Origin: Oscillospiraceae bacterium
GTDB lineage: Bacteria > Bacillota > Clostridia > Oscillospirales > Oscillospiraceae
NCBI GenBank assembly: GCA_017936205.1
Contig: JAGBGB010000323.1
Coordinates: 1-8,156 of the forward strand
DNA: 8,156 nt
Reading direction: 5' to 3'
The translations under genes and the position numbers were made by a program. Under the pieces are notes generated by a model that was given only the letters and a program-made list of their open reading frames with translations, was not told the origin of the DNA and searched no databases. Positions 1-6,200 of this stretch are shown piece by piece (the first letter of the stretch is position 1; every line of letters starts with the position of its first letter).

Positions 1-65
1 AATTTTTGGTGGTTGTCGGACGCGCAATGCGCGCCCCTACGAATGGTGCGGAAAATCGGAATTTG
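1..65 (+). repeat. Right end of MITE-like inverted-repeat element, copy 1 (cut by window edge)
   Basis: This is the right-hand part of the element seen complete at 4686-4880. Positions 1-63 match 4818-4880 with a single difference (T5 versus C4822). It contains half of the inner hairpin (TTGGTGGTTG, 6-15), the 31-bp terminal-repeat core (17-47) and the outer end AAATCGGAATTTG (53-65). It has the same orientation as copy 2, so the two are direct repeats flanking the hsdMS block. The left half lies outside the window. It has no coding capacity. Confidence 0.85.
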
Positions 66-129
66 TACAAACAGCCCCTTTATCATCCGTCGGCGGTGGG
101 TGTGATTTGTGATTTCTTCGGAATACTTC

Positions 130-159
130 TTGCACCGCTATGTAAGGTCGTGGTATAAT
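130..159 (+). promoter_or_regulatory. Probable promoter of hsdMS
   Basis: A -35-like TTGCAC (130-135) and a perfect -10 TATAAT (154-159) are separated by 18 bp. Transcription would start near 166, giving a leader of about 65 nt before the hsdM start codon. No stem-loop or operator stands out in the leader. The spacing and the perfect -10 make a housekeeping-sigma promoter likely. Confidence 0.7.
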
Positions 160-230
160 AGGTAAAGTTATTTCTGACGCTCTGCTGCACGGTTCCTTCG
201 CAGTGGAATTCGAGATTTAAGGAGGATGGC

Positions 231-1697
231 ATGATTATCGGAGAATTGAAAAACAGGATCGATAGCATTTGGGACATTTTTTGGTCAGCCGGTATGAGCA
301 ATCCTCTGACGGTTATTGAACAGATCACATACCTGATGTTCCTCAAGCTTCTGGATGAGAGAGAATTGCAAAGAGAATCTAAGGCTACTCTCAGAGCGGA
401 GCTTGCGGATCCCATTTTTGACTCTGCCCATCAGGACTGCCGCTGGCATATTATCCGCAACTATGAGGCAGAGGAAATGTTCCATGTCATAGGGCACAAG
501 GCATTCCCTTTTTTAAAGGAGCATCTTTATGGCCGTGGAGATACCGCCTTTGGAAAGTATATGAAGGATGCACTATTCCTTGTCCCCTCCCCCCGTGTAC
601 TTCTGCGTGTGGTGGATATACTGGATGGGCTGGATCTCAGCAATAAGGACATTATGGGGGATGTATACGAATATCTCCTCTCTCAAATCGCCCGAAGCGG
701 CACGAACGGTCAATTCCGCACCCCCCGCCATATTATCAGGATGATCGTAGAGCTGATGGAACCCTCTGTGGAGGATACGATCTGCGATCCTGCCATGGGC
801 TCTGCCGGCTTCATCACCGCCGCTGCCCAATATATCGCCGAGCATTCTGCTGCGGAGCTAAGGGAGCCTGCGAACAGGGAACGCTATGCAACAAGCATGT
901 TCAGCGGCTTCGACACAGATCAGACCATGCTGCGGATTGGTTCCATGAACATGCTGCTCCACGGTGTAGAGGCTCCCAATATTACCTGGTTGGATGCCCT
1001 GTCCGATGCCAACAAGCACCGCGAGGAGTACTCCCTGATCCTTGCCAATCCCCCCTTTACGGGAAGTTTAGATAAGGAGGCTGTTTCTAAGGATCTGCTG
1101 AGCATTTGTCCCACCGGGAAAACCGAATTGCTGTTCCTCGCCCTGTTCCTGAGGGCTCTGAGGGTCGGTGGCAGATGTGCCTCCATTGTCCCTGACGGTG
1201 TGCTTTTCGGCTCCTCAAGGGCGCATCGTGCTATTCGACAGGAGCTTGTGGAAAACCAGCGATTGGAGGCAGTGATCTCCATGCCCTCCGGTGTGTTCCG
1301 CCCCTACGCAGGGGTTTCTACAGCGGTCTTGATCTTCACAAAAACCAACTGCGGAGGGACAGACAAGGTCTGGTTCTACCATATGAAGGCAGATGGCTTC
1401 TCCTTAGATGATAAGAGAAGCCCTATTCCCCAGAATGACATTCCCGATATTCTTGCCCGGTTCAAGGAGCTTTCCTTAGAAGAATCACGGAGCAGAAAGG
1501 ATCAGAGCTTCCTCGTGCCTAAGGAGGAAATCGTAGAGCATGACTACGATCTATCCATCAATAAGTATAGGGAGACTGCCTGTGATAGCACGGGCCATCC
1601 TCCTGCAGAGCAGATTCTTGATCAGATCTATGCGCAGGAGCTGAGGATCACCAAAGGCTTGGAGCTCCTGAAGCAAATGCTTGCAGAGGAGCTGTGA
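231..1697 (+). CDS. hsdM: Type I restriction-modification system, DNA-methyltransferase subunit HsdM
   Basis: HsdM uses S-adenosylmethionine to methylate adenine N6, acting as a complex with the specificity subunit HsdS. The 488-residue product has the usual length of this family. An N-terminal helical HsdM_N-type domain (about residues 1-135, including VIEQITYLMFLKLLDERE) is followed by an N6_Mtase catalytic domain. The SAM-binding motif I is DPAMGSAGF (residues 186-194), a variant of the commoner DPxCGTGGF. The catalytic motif IV is NPPF (273-276). QFRTPRHI, typical of the start of the catalytic domain, precedes motif I. The C-terminal helix ends in LLKQMLAEEL and probably packs on HsdS. 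The start at 231 is fixed by AAGGAGG at 219-225. The gene ends 4 nt before hsdS, which implies translational coupling. The MTase motifs look intact. No hsdR gene is visible, so whether it belongs to a restricting system is open. Confidence 0.95.
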   Translation: MIIGELKNRIDSIWDIFWSAGMSNPLTVIEQITYLMFLKLLDERELQRESKATLRAELADPIFDSAHQDCRWHIIRNYEAEEMFHVIGHKAFPFLKEHLYGRGDTAFGKYMKDALFLVPSPRVLLRVVDILDGLDLSNKDIMGDVYEYLLSQIARSGTNGQFRTPRHIIRMIVELMEPSVEDTICDPAMGSAGFITAAAQYIAEHSAAELREPANRERYATSMFSGFDTDQTMLRIGSMNMLLHGVEAPNITWLDALSDANKHREEYSLILANPPFTGSLDKEAVSKDLLSICPTGKTELLFLALFLRALRVGGRCASIVPDGVLFGSSRAHRAIRQELVENQRLEAVISMPSGVFRPYAGVSTAVLIFTKTNCGGTDKVWFYHMKADGFSLDDKRSPIPQNDIPDILARFKELSLEESRSRKDQSFLVPKEEIVEHDYDLSINKYRETACDSTGHPPAEQILDQIYAQELRITKGLELLKQMLAEEL

Positions 1698-1704
1698 TGC
1701 CATG
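1687..1704 (+). promoter_or_regulatory. Ribosome binding site deciding the hsdS start
   Basis: AGGAG (1687-1691), inside the last codons of hsdM, lies 10 nt before ATG 1702. The reading frame is open back to a TTG at 1681, but that codon has no good ribosome binding site. ATG 1702 is therefore the preferred start. The site overlaps the hsdM stop region, consistent with coupled translation. Confidence 0.7.
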
Positions 1705-2829
1705 GAACAGATGAAGCTATTGGATGTATGCGACTTCCGTGGTGGTTCCCAACCACCTAAGGAGGAATGGATCAGCGAGGAACGACCCGGCTATGTGAGA
1801 ATGCTCCAGATCCGCGACTTCACACAAGGAAGCGAAAAGTTCGTTCAATTCGTTCCGGATACGGGAAAACTGAGAAAATGTGGGAAGGATGACCTGCTTT
1901 TATGCCGATACGGCTATATCGGGCAAGTAGTAACAGGCTTAGAGGGAGCCTATAATGTGGCTCTGGTCAAGGTCGAACGGAAACATCCCATCTATCAGCC
2001 CTATCTGATGTATTATTTTCAGTCCCCCTATTTTAGGAATTATTTACTATCCAACACAGGAGCCAGAGCAACCATAGCAGGCTTCAACATGAATGAGCTG
2101 CACAATGCCCTGATCCCCATTCCATCGGAGGCAATTCAGCAGAAGATCGCCGCCCGTCTGATACAGGTGGATCACCTGATCTCAGAGAGACAGGCGCAAA
2201 TAGAGGCATTCCCCCAATTGTTGAAGGCGCACTTCCATCGACTGTTTGCAGAAGGTGGGCAGCTTGTTCGGGTGCAGGATCTTTGCTCCCATATTGTAGA
2301 TTGCCCCCATTCCACACCCAAATATGACGGGGATCTGAAGTATCCTGCGATCCGCACCACAGATATTAAGGACGGCTACATAGACTGGTCTCAGATGAAG
2401 TATGTGTCAGAAGCAGAATATGAAAAACGCACCGCTCGCTTCACACCCCAAGCAGGGGATATTGTTTACAGTCGGGAGGGAACCTGCGGCAATGCAGCTC
2501 TTCTCCCGGAGGGACAGTCCTTCTGTCTGGGGCAACGGGTCATGCTGTTCCGCCCCCACAGAGAACTCTGTGTCCCGGAATATTTATTGCATTGTCTGAT
2601 CTCTGAGCAGGTATGGCAGCAGGTTTGCAGAAGGAGCGTTGGCTCCATTGTCCCCCACCTAAACATGAGGGATGCAAAAAATCTGATGATAAGACTGCAC
2701 CCTCTGCCCAAGCAGGAATCCTTTGCTCACTTTGCACGGCAGATCGCCGATGCCCGGCAAACAGCCATCGCCGCATTGACAGAGCTGGAGGAACTGAAGA
2801 CTTCCCTACTAAAGGACTATTACGGATAG
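1702..2829 (+). CDS. hsdS: Type I restriction-modification system, specificity subunit HsdS
   Basis: HsdS recognises the bipartite DNA target of a type I system and positions two HsdM subunits on it. The 375-residue product has the expected two-half architecture. Target recognition domain 1 covers about residues 1-140 and includes FRGGSQPP and NVALVKVER. Conserved helical spacer 1 follows, starting near IPIPSEAIQQKIAARL. Target recognition domain 2 covers about 185-325 and begins RVQDLCSHIVDCPHSTPKY. The second conserved helical region starts near LHPLPKQESFAHFARQI and ends TSLLKDYYG. Both halves are full length with no frameshift. The two recognition domains differ, as expected for an asymmetric split target, but the bases recognised cannot be read from sequence. 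It lies 4 nt after hsdM and must be co-transcribed with it. No second hsdS fragment or inverted-repeat shuffling site is present, so phase variation is not indicated here. Confidence 0.93.
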   Translation: MEQMKLLDVCDFRGGSQPPKEEWISEERPGYVRMLQIRDFTQGSEKFVQFVPDTGKLRKCGKDDLLLCRYGYIGQVVTGLEGAYNVALVKVERKHPIYQPYLMYYFQSPYFRNYLLSNTGARATIAGFNMNELHNALIPIPSEAIQQKIAARLIQVDHLISERQAQIEAFPQLLKAHFHRLFAEGGQLVRVQDLCSHIVDCPHSTPKYDGDLKYPAIRTTDIKDGYIDWSQMKYVSEAEYEKRTARFTPQAGDIVYSREGTCGNAALLPEGQSFCLGQRVMLFRPHRELCVPEYLLHCLISEQVWQQVCRRSVGSIVPHLNMRDAKNLMIRLHPLPKQESFAHFARQIADARQTAIAALTELEELKTSLLKDYYG

Positions 2830-2879
2830 ACCTGTCGCTCCGAGAGGCAATATAAACATAAAAAGAAACCTCGGTTACA

Positions 2880-2896
2880 GAAGGACGATAGCTATG
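2880..2896 (+). promoter_or_regulatory. Ribosome binding site of the DUF3786 gene
   Basis: GAAGGA (2880-2885) is spaced 8 nt from ATG 2894. A second, weaker AGGA (2939-2942) precedes an in-frame ATG at 2951, so a start 19 codons later is possible. The upstream start is preferred because its site is stronger and the extra N-terminal helix fits the family as I remember it. Confidence 0.55.
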
Positions 2897-3520
2897 AGAC
2901 AGATCCAATCGAATTATGATAAGCAAGTAGACATTGGCAGGAATATCCTCATGGAATACGATCAGGAACAGATCCTGAAGAAATATCCTCTGGAAGCAGA
3001 TGAGCAGTGGATCTATCTGACCTACCTGAACACGCCCTGTCGCATCAGCAGAACGGACGGTCACATTGACGAGCTGGCAGACGGGATTTGGACGGAATGC
3101 CGCAGCTACAATACGGTCATGACCATTTATGATCTGCTGTGCTACCACAAGGGCCCCCTTGCCCCGGAGCTAAGCCATGAGTGGTGTGCTGTTGGGCATT
3201 TCATTGTAACAGGGATCACCGATGCAGGTGCCTATGCCAAGAAATACGCTGTCCTCTTTGACGAAAACATAGAGGGATTCAAGGACGCTTGCACAAAGCT
3301 GGGTGGAACCATAGAAGCACCTATGGCAGGTGCAGATGTGAGCTGCAGGCTCCCTGTAACGCCCTATTTCCCTGTTCTCCTGCAATTCTGGCAGGGAGAT
3401 GAGGAATTCCCACCCAAGCTGCTGCTCCTGTGGGACAAGAACGCAAGGAGCTTCCTGCACTTCGAGACCACCTTCTACCTCCAAGGAGACCTGTTGGAGC
3501 GTTTGCAGAGACTGCTATGA
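2894..3520 (+). CDS. DUF3786 domain-containing protein, function unknown
   Basis: The 208-residue soluble protein has no signal peptide or membrane segment. Its pattern fits DUF3786: an N-terminal helix (YDKQ...YDQEQILKKYPL), a strand pair around TYLNTPCRISRTDG, a central DLLCYHKGPL helix and a C-terminal block LPVTPYFPVLLQFWQGDEEFPPKLLLLWDKNA. The family is widespread in anaerobic Firmicutes. I know of no established function. Six cysteines are scattered rather than arranged as a metal-binding cluster. The gene begins 64 bp after hsdS on the same strand with no convincing terminator between them, so it may be read through from the hsdMS promoter. That does not make it part of the restriction-modification system, since the family is normally found without one. 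The assignment rests on recalled family features and a profile search would settle it. Confidence 0.75.
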   Translation: MRQIQSNYDKQVDIGRNILMEYDQEQILKKYPLEADEQWIYLTYLNTPCRISRTDGHIDELADGIWTECRSYNTVMTIYDLLCYHKGPLAPELSHEWCAVGHFIVTGITDAGAYAKKYAVLFDENIEGFKDACTKLGGTIEAPMAGADVSCRLPVTPYFPVLLQFWQGDEEFPPKLLLLWDKNARSFLHFETTFYLQGDLLERLQRLL

Positions 3521-3521
3521 G

Positions 3522-3559
3522 CCGAGAGTGCCACTCAACCACCGAGAGAGTGGACTCAA
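3522..3559 (+). promoter_or_regulatory. Paired imperfect direct repeats forming a hairpin, candidate operator
   Basis: CCGAGAGTGCCACTCAA (3522-3538) and CCGAGAGAGTGGACTCAA (3542-3559) are imperfect direct repeats 20 bp apart, about two helical turns. Each contains its own palindrome: GAGTG-C-CACTC (3526-3536) and GAGT-GG-ACTC (3548-3557). The two can also pair with each other as a 10-bp stem with one bulged G. The site sits between the DUF3786 stop and the promoter of the helix-turn-helix regulator, the usual place for autoregulation. No T-tract follows, so a plain terminator is less likely. Operator function is inferred. Confidence 0.5.
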
Positions 3560-3590
3560 GCACAGGGTCATAGCTTTTTCGCAAGGGCTC

Positions 3591-3599
3591 TGATACAAT
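3591..3599 (+). promoter_or_regulatory. Extended -10 promoter of the HTH/TPR regulator gene
   Basis: TGA-TACAAT (3591-3599) matches an extended -10 element (TGN before the hexamer). No convincing -35 hexamer is found 16-18 bp upstream, which is common for extended -10 promoters. Initiation would be near 3606, leaving a leader of about 25 nt that contains AAGGAGG (3616-3622). This would exclude the in-frame ATG at 3598 as a start codon. Confidence 0.5.
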
Positions 3600-3630
3600 G
3601 AAAGCACCACAAAACAAGGAGGAAACAAAA

Positions 3631-4659
3631 ATGAATCTGAATATTGGTGCAAACATCAAGGGTCTGCGACTGGCAGCCTCTATGACTCAGGAGCAGCTGG
3701 CTCAGAAGCTGGGGGTATCCCCTCAGGCAGTCTCCAAATGGGAAAGCGGCAACAACATGCCGGATATTCTGCTGTTGCCTGAGCTGTCCGTGCTCTTCGG
3801 TGTCAGCATCGACTCTCTTTTCGACATGACGGACGACAGCCGCATGGAGCGTATCAACAATATGCTCGACGGCGAACGCTTCCTCAGCGAGGAAGACTTC
3901 CGCAATGCAGAAAGCTATCTGAAGGACTGCCGTGAGAAGGAAAGCACTACAGGGGAAGCCACCCTGCTGCTGGCTGAGCTCTATAATAAGCGTGCCAACG
4001 AATACCATGAGTTGGCAGCTCCTCTGGCAAGGAAGGCGTTAGAGCTGATCCCCGGGCGAAAGGCAGCACACAATGCTGTGTTTGATGCAGAGAACGGAGC
4101 CTATCAGGACTGGAATTATACCAATCATCACAACCTCATCGACTTCTATAAGAAGGTAACAAGGGAACATTCTGAGGATATCCGCAATTATTTCTGGCTT
4201 CTGGATCTCCTGATTGCCGACGGCAGAACGGTTGAGGCAAGGGACTATGCCGAGAAAATGAAGGCCATCGAACACTCCTATCACTACGAAATGTACATGG
4301 GAGAAATCTGCAAGGAGGAATGCAATCTTCCCGCCGCATTGGACTGGTGGAAGAAGATGACCGAACACAGCCCGGAAAAATGGGTGGTCTGGGCAGAATA
4401 CGGCTGCTGCATGGCAAAGCTCTGCCGCTATGAGGAAGCCATACTTGCCTACAAGAAAGCTATGCCTATGCGTCCCAAGCCCCGCTTCACAGACTGTGAG
4501 GAGGCAGTAGCCCATATTTATGAGATCCAAGGCAATTACCGTGGTGCCATCGAAATGCGGAAGGCACAGCTGCAGGTCACCTGCGAAGACTGGACCACCG
4601 AAGGCGAGATCGTAGATTCCATCCACAGAGAGATCCACAGACTGGAAGCACTGCTGTAA
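3631..4659 (+). CDS. XRE-family helix-turn-helix regulator with TPR-like C-terminal region
   Basis: The product (342 residues) is a predicted cytoplasmic DNA-binding regulator. Residues 3-60 form an HTH_3/Cro-CI domain (NIKGLRLAASMTQEQLAQKL, then SPQAVSKWESGNNMPD and LSVLFGVSIDSLF), with the recognition helix around SPQAVSKWE. The rest is mostly amphipathic helices in TPR-like pairs, for example the segments around LLLAELYNKRANEYHELA, WWKKMTEHSPEKWVVWAEYG and MAKLCRYEEAILAYKKAM. This layout is common in Firmicutes regulators that sense a ligand or peptide through helical repeats. The start at 3631 is chosen over an in-frame ATG at 3598 because AAGGAGG (3616-3622) lies 8 nt before it. The repeat pair at 3522-3559 is a candidate binding site. 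Its regulon is unknown. It is not a recognisable restriction-modification controller (C) protein, which are much shorter, so its position near hsdMS need not mean a functional link. Confidence 0.88.
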   Translation: MNLNIGANIKGLRLAASMTQEQLAQKLGVSPQAVSKWESGNNMPDILLLPELSVLFGVSIDSLFDMTDDSRMERINNMLDGERFLSEEDFRNAESYLKDCREKESTTGEATLLLAELYNKRANEYHELAAPLARKALELIPGRKAAHNAVFDAENGAYQDWNYTNHHNLIDFYKKVTREHSEDIRNYFWLLDLLIADGRTVEARDYAEKMKAIEHSYHYEMYMGEICKEECNLPAALDWWKKMTEHSPEKWVVWAEYGCCMAKLCRYEEAILAYKKAMPMRPKPRFTDCEEAVAHIYEIQGNYRGAIEMRKAQLQVTCEDWTTEGEIVDSIHREIHRLEALL

Positions 4660-4685
4660 TTCTCCACAGCCCCGCCGCCATCATT

Positions 4686-4880
4686 TAAACTCCGATTTAT
4701 CGTACCATTCGTAGGGGCGCGCATTGCGCGTCCGGTTCATGGCGTAACGCCATGAACACCAAAACCACCGAAAAGATGTAATTTCTCCAAAAAAACGAAA
4801 CATTTTTCACAACCACCAATTCTTGGTGGTTGTCGGACGCGCAATGCGCGCCCCTACGAATGGTGCGGAAAATCGGAATT
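4686..4880 (+). repeat. MITE-like inverted-repeat element, copy 2 (complete)
   Basis: This is a 195-bp non-coding element. Its terminal inverted repeats are about 47 bp (4687-4734 and 4834-4880) and include a perfect 31-bp core (4704-4734 against 4834-4864). Two inner 10-bp hairpins lie between them: GTTCATGGCG-TAA-CGCCATGAAC (4735-4757) and CAACCACCAA-TTC-TTGGTGGTTG (4810-4832). A third small palindrome sits in each terminal repeat (GCGCATTGCGC). The ends can be told apart: the left reads CCGATTTATCG and the right CCGATTTTCCGC in outward-in reading. It begins 26 bp after the HTH/TPR regulator stop and ends 78 bp before the radical SAM start. No clear target-site duplication is visible. Transcribed in either direction it would fold into a large branched hairpin that could terminate transcription or stabilise RNA ends. 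The mobile-element interpretation is inferred from three related copies in the window. Confidence 0.85.
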
Positions 4881-4958
4881 CTGTTTGCATAGTTTGAATC
4901 AGGAGGCTTGTTTCGTTTCTATTCTTATTCGGAAGACGAAGATTGAAAAGGTGAAAAA

Positions 4959-5822
4959 ATGTACAGAACTGCTAATGAATACTACAAAGAAAAATTCGGC
5001 TGCAAGGTCTACAAGCTGTCTCTGGATGGAGGCTTCACCTGTCCCAATCGAGACGGGAGCATTTCTACAGGAGGCTGCATTTTCTGCTCCGCCCTTGGTG
5101 GAGGAGAGTTTGCAGAGAGAGGCACAGATATCCCCACACAATTGGAACTGGCAAAGAAGCGGGTTGAAAACAAAATCAAAAGCGGGAAGTACATTGCCTA
5201 TTTTCAGTCCTTTACCAACACCTACGGCTCCGTGGATCGGCTGCGGGCTCTGTTCACCGCAGCCCTTGCCCCTGAGGATATTGTTGGGCTGAACATCGGC
5301 ACACGGCCGGACTGTCTGCCTGACGAGGTGGTGTCCCTGCTGAAGGAGCTCAATGCCATTAAGCCTATTACCGTAGAGCTGGGTCTGCAAACTGCCAGCG
5401 ATCAGGTTGCGGACTATATCAATCGTGGCTACAAAACCGAAGTATACAAAGAGGCTGTCCGTAAGCTGAAGGCTGCCGGATTAGAGGTCATCACTCACAT
5501 TATCATAGGTCTGCCCGCCGACGATCCCGCAGCCACCACCCGTTATGCGGTAGACTGCGGCACTGACGGTGTAAAATTTCATCTCCTGCACATTCTGAAA
5601 AACACTCGACTTGCTACAGAATACGAAGTCGGAAGAGTCCAAGCCCTGAGCATAGAAGAATATGCACAAGGGCTAAGGAACTGTCTTTCCCAATTGCCGC
5701 CCCACATCGTAGTCCACCGGATCACAGGCGACGGTGCAAAAAGAGATCTGATCGCCCCCCTTTGGTCTGCTGACAAGAAGAAAACCCTGAATTATCTCAA
5801 CGCTTATTTGCAGAAGGGATGA
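4959..5822 (+). CDS. Radical SAM protein of the TIGR01212 / YhcC type
   Basis: The 287-residue protein is a radical SAM enzyme that would bind a [4Fe-4S] cluster and cleave S-adenosylmethionine. The cluster cysteines are C28, C40 and C43 in CPNRDGSISTGGCIFC. The C-x11-C-x2-C spacing is characteristic of this Elp3-like subgroup rather than the classical C-x3-C-x2-C. Other family markers are YFQSFTNTY, VGLNIGTRPDCLPDEV, VELGLQTASDQ followed by INRGY, and THIIIGLPADD. Length and ends match the full-length family. Its physiological substrate is not established as far as I know. The start at 4959 has AAAGGTG (4947-4953) 5 nt upstream. It stands alone between repeat copy 2 and the hairpin array. 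No convincing promoter was found in the 78 bp between the repeat and the gene, so transcription may initiate in or beyond the repeat. Confidence 0.92.
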   Translation: MYRTANEYYKEKFGCKVYKLSLDGGFTCPNRDGSISTGGCIFCSALGGGEFAERGTDIPTQLELAKKRVENKIKSGKYIAYFQSFTNTYGSVDRLRALFTAALAPEDIVGLNIGTRPDCLPDEVVSLLKELNAIKPITVELGLQTASDQVADYINRGYKTEVYKEAVRKLKAAGLEVITHIIIGLPADDPAATTRYAVDCGTDGVKFHLLHILKNTRLATEYEVGRVQALSIEEYAQGLRNCLSQLPPHIVVHRITGDGAKRDLIAPLWSADKKKTLNYLNAYLQKG

Positions 5823-5901
5823 CACAAATTGTGAAGAAAAAACTGGGCTCGAGGCGCAGAATGCCGAAATATTTAGAGCAGGCGGCTTCAGAATAAAACC
5901 A

Positions 5902-6043
5902 TTTCAATGAAGTGATAAGTGATGCAGCTTCGCTGTGATAGGTGATGAATTGCGTTCTACCCACGCGCCGAAGGCGTGCATCACTGGCGAAGCCTACATC
6001 ACCCACGAAGTGCACATCACGTTCCGCAAGGAACGCATTACGC
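5902..6043. repeat. Array of small hairpins linked by GTGATG/CATCAC words
   Basis: The left part has four GTGAT words (5912, 5919, 5935, 5942) in two 7-nt-spaced pairs around the hairpin CAGC-TTC-GCTG (5925-5935). The right part has CATCAC at 5979, 5997 and 6015, exactly 18 nt apart, then the variant CATTAC at 6036. Between them are mini-hairpins with GAA or GCAA loops: CGCC-GAA-GGCG (ending near 5976), GGC-GAA-GCC (5986-5994), CAC-GAA-GTG (6004-6012) and GTTCC-GCAA-GGAAC (6021-6034). GTGATG is the complement of CATCAC, and ATTGCGTTC (5949-5957) roughly complements GAACGCATTA, so the whole could close into one branched fold. It is non-coding and lies between the radical SAM stop and the tRNA terminator. 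Together with the featureless 5823-5901 it fills the gene-free gap. Confidence 0.7.
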
Positions 6044-6081
6044 AAAAAATCTCTTTTGTCTACTGACAAAAGAGATTTTTT
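6044..6081. terminator. Bidirectional intrinsic terminator between radical SAM gene and tRNA operon
   Basis: A perfect 17-bp stem (6044-6060 with 6065-6081) closes a 4-nt TACT loop. It is flanked by a run of A on the left and T on the right, so each direction ends in a U-tract. Leftward it lies 3 nt beyond the tRNA-Lys CCA end and would end the tRNA transcript. Rightward it would end transcription coming from the radical SAM gene. Confidence 0.92.
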
Positions 6082-6083
6082 GT

Positions 6084-6159
6084 TGGTGACCCGCTGGAGA
6101 TTCGAACTCCAGACCCATTGCTTAAAAGGCAATTGCTCTGCCTGCTGAGCTAGCGGGTC
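6084..6159 (-). tRNA. tRNA-Lys (UUU)
   Basis: The 76-nt tRNA has a perfect 7-bp acceptor stem (GACCCGC with GCGGGTC), discriminator A and encoded CCA (6084-6086). The D-arm is GCTC/GAGC. The anticodon arm ATTGC-CTTTTAA-GCAAT carries anticodon TTT at plus-strand 6124-6126. The T-arm is TGGAG-TTCGAAT-CTCCA. It is last in the leftward cluster, 3 nt from the terminator, and is separated from tRNA-Gln by a terminator-like hairpin. Confidence 0.97.
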
Positions 6160-6200
6160 ATATTCTGTGTGATAAGGCTCATGCTCGAATAGACGGATAT

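Noticed and set aside
1681..1701. TTG start at 1681 for hsdS
   Set aside because: It overlaps hsdM by 17 nt and has no good ribosome binding site. ATG 1702 has AGGAG 10 nt upstream and begins the conserved N-terminus.
2841..2873. Terminator between hsdS and the DUF3786 gene (CCGAG...CTCGG)
   Set aside because: Only 5 bp pair across a loop of more than 20 nt with no T-tract, which is not convincing.
2540..3148. 202-codon minus-strand frame opposite hsdS and the DUF3786 gene
   Set aside because: It spans the ends of two well-supported plus-strand genes and their spacer, and shows no recognisable domain.
3598..3630. In-frame ATG at 3598 as start of the HTH/TPR regulator
   Set aside because: It overlaps the predicted extended -10 element, while ATG 3631 has a perfect AAGGAGG at the right distance.
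3598..4659. HTH/TPR regulator as a restriction-modification control protein or an antitoxin
   Set aside because: C proteins are about 80-100 residues and lie before the restriction-modification genes. No toxin-like partner gene is present.
5970..6043. CRISPR-like array suggested by evenly spaced CATCAC repeats
   Set aside because: Repeats of 6 nt with about 12-nt hairpin spacers are far too short, and no cas genes are nearby.
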